A stretch of DNA of 8,300 nt from Alphaproteobacteria bacterium (GCA_030039975.1 JASHUO010000319.1:1-8300), one strand, 5' to 3'; counted from the first letter of the stretch, positions 1 to 6,683 are shown. Notes: generated from the sequence alone by a model not told the origin. Made by a program: numbers and translations.

Positions 1-1
1 C

Positions 2-307
2 AACGACGCCATGCTGCCGCATAGCCTGGTGGTGACAAAGTCCTTTCCTCCGGGCCACTTTCCCGATCATGCCGGTGTCGAAGACGTTGCGATCCCGCGG
101 GCCTATACCGACAATCCCGACCAGGGCATCCCCTCACCCAGAACCGACACGTTGACCTTCACAGCGACGACGGCCGGCGATTACGATTTCCTGTGCGGCG
201 TGCCGGGCCACGGCCAAGCCGGCATGTGGACGAAGCTCATCGTCGACCCCGCCGCCAAAGCGCCCTACGTGACGCTCGGCCCCAAGGCCGAGCCCGGCCG
301 ACCTTGA
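2..307 (+). CDS. Cupredoxin (type 1 copper, sulfocyanin/plastocyanin-like), 3' part
   Basis: The 5' end lies outside the window; the frame is open from base 2 and closes with TGA at 305-307. The visible stretch is the C-terminal part of a small blue-copper fold. Counting from the ATG at 11, there is a likely copper-ligand His4 in MLPHSLVV, then Cys62, His67 and Met72 in CGVPGHGQAGM. The C-x4-H-x4-M spacing with an earlier His is the type 1 copper ligand set. One cysteine rather than two argues against a CuA centre as in oxidase subunit II. Such proteins are exported one-electron carriers; the signal peptide would lie upstream and cannot be seen. The ATG at 11 is not the true start, because the frame continues upstream (N-D-A) and the fold needs more N-terminal strands. 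About 20 Pro/Ala/Gly-rich residues follow the copper site as a tail. The fold is clear, but the redox partner is unknown. Confidence 0.85.
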   Translation, partial: NDAMLPHSLVVTKSFPPGHFPDHAGVEDVAIPRAYTDNPDQGIPSPRTDTLTFTATTAGDYDFLCGVPGHGQAGMWTKLIVDPAAKAPYVTLGPKAEPGRP

Positions 308-464
308 ACCAGGCCGATTTCGCGCCCACCGATCCCGCCAGGGAGCGAGACCCGTGCCCGCGGCGGAGCCTTTCCAACCTCTTTCGTGCACCGCAAGGCC
401 GATTGAGGGCGCGAAACCGAAACCGGTTGCGCTTCGCGGACAGGCGGGCGACCCTCCGCGCCCG

Positions 465-1394
465 ATGTCCGACCGCCGCCAGCACCTCGATGCCGCCGCC
501 GTGCTCCTGATGGTGCTGCTCAGCGCCTGCTGGGGCCTAAACCAAGTGGCGATCAAGCTCGCCAATGCCGGGATCTCGCCGATCCTGCAAGCCGGCCTGC
601 GCTCGCTCGGCTCAGCAGCGCTGGTGTCGGCATGGTCGGCGCATCGCGGCGTGCGGCTATTCGCGCGCGATGGCAGTCTTGGCCTCGGCATCCTCATCGG
701 GCTGCTGTTCGGCGGCGAGTTCGTCTTTCTCTATGGCAGCCTGGTCTTCACCAGCGCCTCGCGGGCGGTGCTCTTTCTCTACACCGCGCCCTTCACCGTT
801 GCCGTGGGCGCACATTTCGTCGTCCCCGGCGAGCGGCTCCGGTCGCAGCAGGTCCTCGGGCTTGCCGCCGCCTTCGCCGGCGTCGCGCTCGCTTTCAGCG
901 ATGCGCTGCGCGCTCCCACCTACCGTGAGTTGCTGGGCGACGGCATGGCCTTCATTGCCGCTTTGCTCTGGGGCGCGACGACGGTGATCGTGAAGGCAAC
1001 CCGGCTGGCGCAGCTGCCGCCGCACAAGACGCTGCTCTACCAGCTCGGCGTCTCCGCCATCTTCCTGCCGGCGCTGTCCTGGGCGCTGGGCGAGCCCGGC
1101 CTCGTCGCGCCGACGCCCCTCGTCCTCGGCATGCTCGCCTATCAGATCGTCGTCGTCGCCTTTGCCAGCTATCTCGCCTGGTTCTGGCTGATCTCGCGCT
1201 ACCCGGCGGGACGGCTTTCCTCGTTCGCCTTCCTCACTCCGATCTTCGGGTTGATGGCCGGCGCTGTGCTGCTCGGCGAACCCGTGAGCTGGGCACTCGC
1301 GGCGGCACTCGTGCTGGTCGCCATCGGCATTTTCCTCGTCAACCGCGCGCCGCCGCTGCCGGCGCTCACGACACCGGCCGCGGCTCGACGATGA
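465..1394 (+). CDS. EamA/DMT-superfamily permease
   Basis: A 309-residue inner-membrane protein made of two EamA repeats (about residues 10-145 and 158-295), consistent with ten transmembrane helices. Repeat 1 opens with the typical SACWGLNQVAIK motif in helix 1, and repeat 2 with ALLWGATTVIVKA. The second repeat ends with LTPIFGLMAGAVLLGEP, the conserved helix 8-9 signature of the family. Members export or exchange small metabolites such as amino acids and their derivatives; the substrate cannot be predicted. ATG 465 was chosen because the protein then begins about ten residues before helix 1, as usual in the family. A GTG at 354 has a better ribosome site (AGGGAG at 340-345). However, the 37 extra codons are not hydrophobic, and about a third of them end in A or T, unlike the rest of the gene. 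It follows the cupredoxin gene on the same strand and converges on the monooxygenase gene. Confidence 0.9.
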   Translation: MSDRRQHLDAAAVLLMVLLSACWGLNQVAIKLANAGISPILQAGLRSLGSAALVSAWSAHRGVRLFARDGSLGLGILIGLLFGGEFVFLYGSLVFTSASRAVLFLYTAPFTVAVGAHFVVPGERLRSQQVLGLAAAFAGVALAFSDALRAPTYRELLGDGMAFIAALLWGATTVIVKATRLAQLPPHKTLLYQLGVSAIFLPALSWALGEPGLVAPTPLVLGMLAYQIVVVAFASYLAWFWLISRYPAGRLSSFAFLTPIFGLMAGAVLLGEPVSWALAAALVLVAIGIFLVNRAPPLPALTTPAAARR

Positions 1395-1406
1395 CGGCGC
1401 GCCGGA

Positions 1407-1430
1407 GCGGCCGATCGGTTATTCGGCCGC
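1407..1430. terminator. Inverted repeat between convergent genes, possible bidirectional terminator
   Basis: GCGGCCGA (1407-1414) pairs perfectly with TCGGCCGC (1423-1430) around an 8-base loop. The stop codon of the minus-strand monooxygenase gene (TTA on the + strand at 1419-1421) lies in the loop, and the permease gene ends only 13 bases before the stem. The position suits a shared terminator, but there is no T-run on either side, so it is not a canonical intrinsic terminator. Confidence 0.35.
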
Positions 1431-2723
1431 CGGCGCCTTGCCTTTCAGCGGATCGCTCAGCGGCACTTGCGAGGTCGCCGACCATTTGGCGCGGTTCCGC
1501 CGCTGCTGCTCCGTCTCCTTGCCCTGCTCGGCGATCTGCCGGCCGAGGGCGACGAAGCTCGGAATCTCGTTGTCGGCAAGCGGCGGCATGACGCGCTTGC
1601 GCGCCATCGCCTGCTCGACATAGGGCGCGAGCGCTTCGGCCTTGGCGCGCTGCCGCGCCGCTTCGCGCTCCTTGAATTCCGGCATGACCTCGGCGGCGAA
1701 GAGTTCGAGCGATTGGCAGATATGCTCATGCCGGTTGCGCCCGCCCTGCTGGATGAAGGCGACCTGATCGACGCCCGAGGCCTCGAAGGCGGCGAGGTGC
1801 TGGCGCAAATCCGCCGGCGTGCCGATGCCGCGATTGGCGCCGGCGGGCGGCAGCACCGGGCGTGCCTTCTCGAAATTCGCCCAGATGTCGGTGCGGCCCG
1901 GCTTGTGCTCGCCGAAGATATAGTGGTGCGCCAGCGCGTAGCCGAAGAAGCGGAAGCCGTCCTCGCCGCGCCGCGCCGCCTCGTCGCGATCGGGATGCAC
2001 GGAGAAGCCCGTCACCATGGCGACATTGGGATTGACCGCATGCCCGATCGGCACGCACTCCTCCTTGAAGATGCGATAGTAGTCGTCGACCCATTGCTTC
2101 GCCTCGGCCGGATCGACGAAAGCGAAGGTGAGCGCGCCGATGCCCAGCCGCGCGGCAAGCTTGATCGTCTCGCGGTTGGAGCAGGCGACCCAGACCGGCG
2201 GGTGCGGTTTCTGCAGCGGCTTGGGCACGACGTTGCGGCACGGCATCGAGAAATATTTGCCGTCGAAGCCGGGATAGGGGTTCATCACCATCATGTTGAG
2301 GCATTGCTCGACCGCCTCGGCCCACATCTGTCGCTTCTCATCGACCGGAACGCGAAAGCCGCCCAGCTCCATGATCGAAGACGATTCCCCGGTGCCGAAC
2401 TCGACGCGGCCGTCGGAGACGAGATCGAGCGCGGCGATGCGTTCGGCGACGCGCGCCGGATGATTGTAGTTGGGCGGCATCAGCACGATGCCATGGCCGA
2501 GCCGAATCTGTTTCGTGCGCTGCGAGCAGGCGGCGAGGAAGACCTCGGGCGCCGAGGAATGGGAATACTCCTCAAGGAAATGGTGCTCGACCTCCCAGGC
2601 ATGATCGATGCCAAGGCGATCGGCGAGCTCCACCTGGTCGAGCGCCTCGCGATAGATGCGGTGCTCGTCACCCTCGTGCCAAGGGCGCGGGATCTGGTGC
2701 TCGTAGAAGATGCCGAATTTCAT
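1419..2723 (-). CDS. Luciferase-like (LLM class) flavin-dependent monooxygenase
   Basis: A 434-residue TIM-barrel protein of the bacterial luciferase family, which uses reduced flavin and oxygen to oxidise an organic substrate; some members use F420 instead. Family marks are the first strand MKFGIFYEHQ, the WEVEHHF motif (residues 43-49, the luciferase EHH), NHPARVAERIAALD (87-100) and DLVSDGRVEFGTG (100-112), which is the family's hallmark flavin-binding loop. The C-terminal 100 residues are charged, helical and rich in Ala/Arg/Glu, making it longer than the typical 330-380-residue member. It is the last gene of the minus-strand operon. Its ribosome site AGGAG overlaps the TAG stop of the dehydrogenase gene, six bases before the ATG. 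No flavin reductase gene accompanies it in the window, so reduced flavin would have to come from elsewhere. The class is certain; the substrate is unknown. Confidence 0.93.
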   Translation of the reverse strand: MKFGIFYEHQIPRPWHEGDEHRIYREALDQVELADRLGIDHAWEVEHHFLEEYSHSSAPEVFLAACSQRTKQIRLGHGIVLMPPNYNHPARVAERIAALDLVSDGRVEFGTGESSSIMELGGFRVPVDEKRQMWAEAVEQCLNMMVMNPYPGFDGKYFSMPCRNVVPKPLQKPHPPVWVACSNRETIKLAARLGIGALTFAFVDPAEAKQWVDDYYRIFKEECVPIGHAVNPNVAMVTGFSVHPDRDEAARRGEDGFRFFGYALAHHYIFGEHKPGRTDIWANFEKARPVLPPAGANRGIGTPADLRQHLAAFEASGVDQVAFIQQGGRNRHEHICQSLELFAAEVMPEFKEREAARQRAKAEALAPYVEQAMARKRVMPPLADNEIPSFVALGRQIAEQGKETEQQRRNRAKWSATSQVPLSDPLKGKAPAAE

Positions 2724-2732
2724 CCGAGGCTC

Positions 2733-3572
2733 CTATGGCTTGAAGGCATCGGCCTTGTCGTAAGCGGCGCGGATGCGGCGGAAACGCTCTTCGAGCGCGG
2801 CGCGCATGACGGAATGAGTGAAGACGTAGAGGTCGTCGTCGCGGATCGCGGCCATCACGCGCGCTGCCACCTCGTCGGGGCTTATCCCGGCGCGCAGCAG
2901 CGCCGTGATCTGCGCCCGGCGCTCCAGCGCCAGCGGCGTCGGCGTCTGCGGCGGGCCGAGACGTGCGGGACGATGGCGCTGACTCTCGCCGATGGCCGTG
3001 TTGACCCACCCCGGGCAGAGGACGCTAACGCCGATGCCGCTGCCGTTGAGCTCTGCGGCAAGCGATTCCGAGAGGCTCACCACGCCGAACTTCGTCACAT
3101 TGTAGGGTGCCATCATCGGCCCGCTCATCATCCCCGCCATCGATGCGGTGTTGACGATATGGCCGCCCTCACCATGCGCCCGGATTTTCGGCAGGAAGGC
3201 GGCGATGCCGTGGATGACGCCCATGAGATTGACGCCGATCGCCCATTCCCAATCCGCCGGTGCGGTCTCGTCGATGGGCGCGCCGCCAACCCCGACTCCG
3301 GCATTGTTGCAGAGGACATGCACCTTGCCGAAAGCGGCGATGGTCAGGGCCGCGGCGCGCTCGACCGCGGCGCGGTCGGAGACATCGCAGAGGGTGCCCC
3401 GCACCTCGGCGCCCGTCTCTCTCAGCGCCGCCACCGCCTGGTCGAGCGCGCCTTGCTCGATATCGGCGAGCATCACTTTCATGCCCTCGGCGGCGAAGGC
3501 GCGACCGAGCGCCAACCCGATGCCGCTAGCGCCGCCGGTGACGAAGGCGCCCTTGCCGGCAAAACTGCGCAT
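2733..3572 (-). CDS. Short-chain dehydrogenase/reductase (classical SDR)
   Basis: A 279-residue cytosolic NAD(P)-dependent oxidoreductase with a Rossmann fold. The cofactor loop TGGASGIG is at residues 12-19, Asp37 ends strand 2 (an acidic residue there favours NAD over NADP), and Asp63-Val64 and NNAG (89-92) follow. The catalytic set is Asn115, Ser144, Tyr157 and Lys161, in YNVTK, with the normal 13-residue Ser-Tyr spacing. The PGW motif after strand 6 (CPGWVNTAI) is also present. A C-terminal extension of about 70 residues is rich in Arg and Ala. The start at 3572 was chosen because TGxxxGxG lies about 11 residues in, as in the family, and because the ATG overlaps the preceding stop as TGATG. 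A longer open frame starting upstream at 3725 runs through the preceding gene and lacks family similarity. It probably oxidises an alcohol or reduces a ketone within the operon's pathway. Confidence 0.94.
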   Translation of the reverse strand: MRSFAGKGAFVTGGASGIGLALGRAFAAEGMKVMLADIEQGALDQAVAALRETGAEVRGTLCDVSDRAAVERAAALTIAAFGKVHVLCNNAGVGVGGAPIDETAPADWEWAIGVNLMGVIHGIAAFLPKIRAHGEGGHIVNTASMAGMMSGPMMAPYNVTKFGVVSLSESLAAELNGSGIGVSVLCPGWVNTAIGESQRHRPARLGPPQTPTPLALERRAQITALLRAGISPDEVAARVMAAIRDDDLYVFTHSVMRAALEERFRRIRAAYDKADAFKP

Positions 3573-4600
3573 CACGCCGCCTCTTTCGGCGCGAGCGCGT
3601 CGAAGGCGGAAAGCCGCTGCGCGCCGTCCGTCCCTGCCAGCAGCTGCGCTGCGATCGCCTCGCGCGTCTGGGCGCGGGAGTGCTCGAGCGTGGTCACGGA
3701 ATGCCACTGCACCATGCCGTTCCATACCGGATCGATGAAGGCTTTGCCGGCGACGCTGGCACCGCGCCCGCCATGAAAGGTGAAGCTGCGCAGCTCGGAC
3801 ACGGCCGTCTGGAGATAGGCGACGTGGATCGCCTCGTCCTGACGGATGCGCTCGACCAGCACCGCCGCCTGCTCGGCCTCGGCGCGCCGATCGGCGAACA
3901 GCTCCGGCGCGCGCATCAGCCGCGTGCAGAAGGCGAAGAATGCCTCGGCGCGGATCTCGATCATCAGCACGTTCATGAGCAGCAGAATCGTCTGCTCATG
4001 CGCCGGCGGGATTTGCGGCATGAGTCGGCCGAGCTCGGGCCGGGCGAGGCTTTCCGGCACCGCCGGCAGCGGATAAGCATCCTTGCCGAAGAGCAGGTCG
4101 CGCACGGCGAACCACATGGTGTCGTGGCCACCCTCGCCTTTTTCCGGGTCGCCGCCCTCGTCGAGACCGTGCGCCTTCATGAGCCCGCGGCCGAGATGCT
4201 TCGTCGCCGTGCCGGCGATGTCTTCCTCGACGATCGTCTGGAAATCCGGCGCTGGAAACTCGATAAGACGCCGGCCGCGCGCTTCGATGATGCCGGTGAT
4301 GGTGAGCGAATTCCACAGCGTCTGCCCGAGGCCGAGATTGAGCAGCAGCTTCTGCTGTTCGAAGCTCGGATAATTGCCGCGGCTCAAGAGCTTCGTCGAC
4401 GCGTCGATCAGTTGGAAGCCGCGCGCTTCGAGCGCCGCCTGCCATGCCGTGACCGCCGGCCAGCGCCGCAAGGTGCGCGGCGAAAGATAGGTCCCGGTGG
4501 CATCGAAGCCGCCATGCAGGCGATAACCGGCCTCGATCTGCGGCCGGGCATAGGGATGTTCGGCAAGAAGCTCGGCTTCGCTGTAGACGAGCGTGCTCAT
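3572..4600 (-). CDS. Ferritin-like putative diiron protein, function unknown
   Basis: A 342-residue protein that I do not recognise as a named family. Its middle and C-terminal part carries the ligand order expected of a ferritin-like diiron four-helix bundle. Glu125/Glu126 lie in TIVEEDIAGTATKH, then E156-G-G-H159 in GEGGHD, Glu215 or Glu219 in MIEIRAEAFFAF, and E256-A-I-H259 in RQDEAIHVAYL. This gives E, ExxH, E, ExxH in sequence order. The N-terminal 110 residues (SEAELLAEHPYARPQ onward) look like a separate mostly helical segment. A diiron site here could activate oxygen for hydroxylation, desaturation or N-oxygenation, or could be an oxidase; this is inference from the motif. The start at 4600 has a purine-rich ribosome site (AAGGGAAAGG, 10-19 bases upstream on the minus strand) and overlaps the TetR stop as ATGA. 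It ends in TGATG with the SDR gene, so the three genes are coupled. Confidence 0.85.
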   Translation of the reverse strand: MSTLVYSEAELLAEHPYARPQIEAGYRLHGGFDATGTYLSPRTLRRWPAVTAWQAALEARGFQLIDASTKLLSRGNYPSFEQQKLLLNLGLGQTLWNSLTITGIIEARGRRLIEFPAPDFQTIVEEDIAGTATKHLGRGLMKAHGLDEGGDPEKGEGGHDTMWFAVRDLLFGKDAYPLPAVPESLARPELGRLMPQIPPAHEQTILLLMNVLMIEIRAEAFFAFCTRLMRAPELFADRRAEAEQAAVLVERIRQDEAIHVAYLQTAVSELRSFTFHGGRGASVAGKAFIDPVWNGMVQWHSVTTLEHSRAQTREAIAAQLLAGTDGAQRLSAFDALAPKEAA

Positions 4601-5262
4601 GGGTCTGCCTTTCCCTTGATGAATTTGTGATGCTTCGCGGTTTCCTCCGCGCCTTCCGGCACCAGCGCGCGCGTCAGGAAGCGCGCCACCGTGTCGATGA
4701 GGGCGGCCCGGCGCTGCCGCCCGCAAGCGGCGGCGCCGCGGATCAAGCCGACAATGGCGTGGCCCGCGACCTCGGGGTCATAATCGGCGTGGATGGCACC
4801 GACCCGTGCCCCGGCACGGATTTGCCCCGCCCATTGCTCCGCCCAGCGCTCGACCAGCGAAGCCCCCACCTCGCCTTCGCTGGCGATCACCGAGACATCG
4901 GTCATCGCCGCCTTGAGCACGCCGGGATTGCTTTCGGCGTAGTCGATCAGCGCGTCGAGCAGCACGCGCAGCTGCGGCTCGACGCCCTCGACGCCGGCCA
5001 GCTGCGCACTCACCACGCTTTCGAGCTCGGTGCGCGCCGCTTCGGCGAAGGCGAGGAAGCATTCGCGCTTGTCGGCAAAGTGCAGATAGAAGGTGCCGTA
5101 GCCGACATCGGCGGCACGGGCGATATCCTGGGGGCGCGTCGCATGGTAGCCGCGCTCGATGAAGAGCTGGCGTGCGGCGTCGAGCAGCCTCTGCCGGCTC
5201 TCCGCCTTGCGCCGCTCCGTCCGCGCCGAGGGCATCGCCGCCCGCTGCGCCATTGTCGCCAT
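4597..5262 (-). CDS. TetR-family transcriptional regulator
   Basis: A 221-residue DNA-binding repressor-type protein. The N-terminal TetR domain starts near residue 18 (RKAESRQRLLDAARQLF) and carries the helix-turn-helix at about 42-69, including DIARAADVGYGTFYLHF followed by KRECF, the classical end of the domain. The remaining 150 residues are the helical ligand-binding and dimerisation part, variable in this family, with two cysteine-containing segments. The start at 5262 was chosen because GGGAGG lies nine bases upstream; a second ATG at 5235 is possible. It is the first gene of the operon and overlaps the diiron-protein gene by four bases (ATGA). Two overlapping palindromes sit just upstream, so the simplest reading is a repressor that controls its own operon and is released by a pathway substrate or product. 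Confidence 0.93.
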   Translation of the reverse strand: MATMAQRAAMPSARTERRKAESRQRLLDAARQLFIERGYHATRPQDIARAADVGYGTFYLHFADKRECFLAFAEAARTELESVVSAQLAGVEGVEPQLRVLLDALIDYAESNPGVLKAAMTDVSVIASEGEVGASLVERWAEQWAGQIRAGARVGAIHADYDPEVAGHAIVGLIRGAAACGRQRRAALIDTVARFLTRALVPEGAEETAKHHKFIKGKADP

Positions 5263-5279
5263 ATGCGTCTTCCTCCCGG

Positions 5280-5305
5280 AACTGACTATTTATCAGTTAT
5301 GATAA
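5280..5305. promoter_or_regulatory. Overlapping palindromes, probable TetR operator
   Basis: Two interleaved inverted repeats lie 18 bases before the TetR start codon, in an AT-rich spot of an otherwise GC-rich region. AACTGA-N7-TCAGTT covers 5280-5298 and TTATCA-GTTA-TGATAA covers 5290-5305; every arm is a perfect 6-mer. TetR-family operators are typically palindromes of this size next to the regulator's own start. The assignment to this regulator is inference from position. Confidence 0.6.
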
Positions 5306-5313
5306 TACGTCAA
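5287..5313 (-). promoter_or_regulatory. Possible sigma70-type promoter of the TetR-diiron-SDR-LLM operon
   Basis: On the minus strand, TTGACG (5308-5313) matches five of six bases of the -35 consensus. An AT-rich stretch containing TAAATA (5287-5292) follows after a 15-base spacer as a weak -10. The palindromes overlap the spacer and the -10, which would let a bound repressor block polymerase. The -35 is convincing; the -10 and the spacing are poor. Confidence 0.4.
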
Positions 5314-5390
5314 GAGATTTTTCAGACAGCTGCCGCCGATGGCCGAGCGGGCCGGCCCGTGATAGGAGTGGCTGGCAGGATCCCGCTTCG

Positions 5391-5645
5391 ATGGTGGAGC
5401 GCCCCGATATCGCGAGCGACCGCCGCACGCCGCCGAGCAGGAAGCGGCCGCTCCTTGCGCTCTTCGCCGCCGCTGGCGCGGTGGCGCTCGTCCTGTTGTC
5501 GGTCTTCGCCCTCAACCTCGGCCTCGGCCGCCTCAAGGACAGCTTCGGCTGGGTCGAGCACCCCGATGAAGTCCTGCTGCAGCTTACGCGGATCGAGGCG
5601 ACGCTGGCTGGGGGAGGCCGTCGCTGCCCCGGAACTCGCGTATAA
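5391..5645 (+). pseudogene. 5' remnant of a CHASE3-type sensor histidine kinase
   Basis: An 84-codon open frame. It has a short basic N-terminus, one transmembrane helix (about residues 21-43, PLLALFAAAGAVALVLLSVF onward) and the start of a CHASE3 periplasmic sensor, seen as GWVEHPDEVLLQLTRIEATL. In this family the sequence WVEHTxEVL is followed by an AE...RGYLLTG block, then a second membrane helix, PAS, HisKA and ATPase domains. Here the match stops after ATLAG, and an unrelated tail (GGRRCPGTRV) leads to a stop at 5643-5645. Moving out of frame at the G5 run (5610-5614) gives LAGEAVAAPELAY, which fits CHASE3 only weakly and stops at 5683-5685. All kinase parts are missing, so it is most likely a deletion remnant. 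It stands divergently from the TetR operon and just before a response regulator. The start codon has only a weak ribosome site (AGGA). A genuine small membrane protein is the less likely alternative. Confidence 0.65.
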
Positions 5646-5680
5646 GTGTTTGTCCTTATGTCGGCCGGCCACAGCCAGAG

Positions 5681-5694
5681 CCTAGAGTACTAGG
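5681..5694. repeat. Short inverted repeat upstream of the response regulator
   Basis: CCTAG-AGTA-CTAGG is a 14-base interrupted palindrome that ends 27 bases before the GTG start of the receiver gene. It is about the right size and place for a regulator-binding site, and CTAG is rare in most bacterial genomes, but nothing identifies the binding protein. Confidence 0.35.
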
Positions 5695-5721
5695 TCGAAG
5701 AATGAACAAGGATGGAGCGCT

Positions 5722-6105
5722 GTGGCGTCAGAGCGCGTCTTCATCATCGATGATGACGAAGCAGTGAGGGACTCGCTGAGGCTCCTCCTCGAAGCTTATG
5801 GCATGGCGGTGCAGGACTATGCCTCGACTGCCGAATTCGCCCGCGGCTATCGCACCGGCGGCGGCGATGCCTGCCTGATTCTCGACCAGCATCTCCCCGG
5901 CTCGACCGGGCTCGATTTTCTGAGCTCGACCGACGGCGCCAAGCTCGACCTGCCGGTGATCCTGTTGACGGGGCGCGCCGATGCCGCGATCCGGGCGCGC
6001 GCGGTTCAGCTCGGCGTCAGCGCGTTTCTCGAGAAGCCGGTTTCGGATGATGTGCTGCTCGCTTCCATCCGCAGCGCGCTCGACGGCGCCGGGCGCGGTT
6101 CCTAG
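5722..6105 (+). CDS. Single-domain response regulator (FixJ-like receiver)
   Basis: A 127-residue CheY-fold receiver with no output domain. Acidic-pocket residues are Asp10 and Asp11/Asp12 (FIIDDDEAVRDSLR), the phosphoacceptor is Asp55 (ILDQHLPG), the switch threonine is Thr83 (ILLTGRAD), and Lys105-Pro106 lies in FLEKPVSDD. All are intact. The DDDEAVRDSL start and the LEKPV segment are typical of the FixJ/TodT branch, whose full-length members add a LuxR-type helix-turn-helix; this protein stops after helix 5. It would act as a phosphate relay or by protein-protein contact. The start is GTG at 5722: AAGGA (5708-5712) and GGAG (5714-5717) precede it, and the ATGs at 5702 and 5712 are out of frame. 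The kinase remnant upstream suggests it has lost its original partner. It converges on the VOC gene, with five bases between the two stop codons. Confidence 0.93.
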   Translation: MASERVFIIDDDEAVRDSLRLLLEAYGMAVQDYASTAEFARGYRTGGGDACLILDQHLPGSTGLDFLSSTDGAKLDLPVILLTGRADAAIRARAVQLGVSAFLEKPVSDDVLLASIRSALDGAGRGS

Positions 6106-6110
6106 CGCCG
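6084..6110. terminator. Weak hairpin between convergent genes
   Basis: CGGCGC (6084-6089) and GCGCCG (6105-6110) are perfect complementary arms around a 15-base loop that contains the response regulator stop, followed on the + strand by TTATTTCT. The position suits termination of the receiver transcript, but the loop is long and the T-run is interrupted. Confidence 0.25.
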
Positions 6111-6683
6111 TTATTTCTCGATCAGCGTCGGGTCGGCAAGGCTCGTATCCTGGCCGCGCACCGGATTGCCGATGGCGGCTTTGAGCGACGGCGCGCCCTG
6201 CCATTCCGCCGCCGGCCGGACGATGCCGTCGCTGCCGATCTGGTCGAGCCCCCAATAGATCTCGAGACGATGCCCATCGGGATCGCGGAACTCGATCGCG
6301 ATCTGGCAGCCGGCGCGGCGGCGCCCCTCGAAATCGATGGCAACGCCGTGCCGGCGCAGATGTTCGCGCGCCCGCAGCACTTCGTCGAGGCTCGAGACCT
6401 CGAAGGCCATGTGATGGAGTTCGGCGCTGCGCGAGGCGCCGTCGAGCGCACCGACCAGCGCGACACCGTGGTGATCCGCATTGCAGCGCAGGAACACCAT
6501 CCCGCCCGGCATCATCGCATCGGGATAGACGTCGGAGATGTGGAAACCGAGCACCTCCGTATAGAAGCGCACCGACCGCTCGAGCTCGCTCACATTCAGC
6601 ACGACATGGCCGATCTTGTTGATGCGGAAGGGCAGCCCGCGCGGCCGGCCGTGGCGCTTCAGCGCCTCTGGAGAGATGGTCAT
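6111..6683 (-). CDS. VOC-family protein (glyoxalase / extradiol dioxygenase-like)
   Basis: A 190-residue cytosolic protein with one complete vicinal-oxygen-chelate module of two beta-alpha-beta-beta-beta units (about residues 20-147). The likely metal ligands are His26 in INKIGHVVLNVSELE, His90 or His91 in AELHHMAFEV, and Glu141 in DPDGHRLEIYW. This His-His-Glu set is what ring-cleaving extradiol dioxygenases use with iron(II), and DPDGHxxE is a frequent VOC signature. The family also includes glyoxalases, epimerases and antibiotic-binding proteins, so the reaction is open; the lack of a second VOC module excludes the two-domain BphC type. A tail of about 40 residues follows the fold. The start at 6683 was chosen for GAGGGAG eight bases upstream. 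A longer open frame reaching 6830 would begin inside the likely promoter and adds a non-conserved stretch. It is a single-gene unit, convergent with the response regulator. Confidence 0.88.
   Translation of the reverse strand: MTISPEALKRHGRPRGLPFRINKIGHVVLNVSELERSVRFYTEVLGFHISDVYPDAMMPGGMVFLRCNADHHGVALVGALDGASRSAELHHMAFEVSSLDEVLRAREHLRRHGVAIDFEGRRRAGCQIAIEFRDPDGHRLEIYWGLDQIGSDGIVRPAAEWQGAPSLKAAIGNPVRGQDTSLADPTLIEK

Noticed and set aside
1467..3776. A very long open frame (769 codons) on the + strand opposite the monooxygenase and SDR genes
   Set aside because: It is an antisense shadow produced by the GC-rich codon bias of two well-supported minus-strand genes; its translation shows no domain and low-complexity Arg/Ala/Asp composition.
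5631..5655. GGAAC upstream of the response regulator as an EcfG (general stress sigma) promoter
   Set aside because: The second element (CGTT at 16-17 bases) is absent; the bases at that distance are GTCC.
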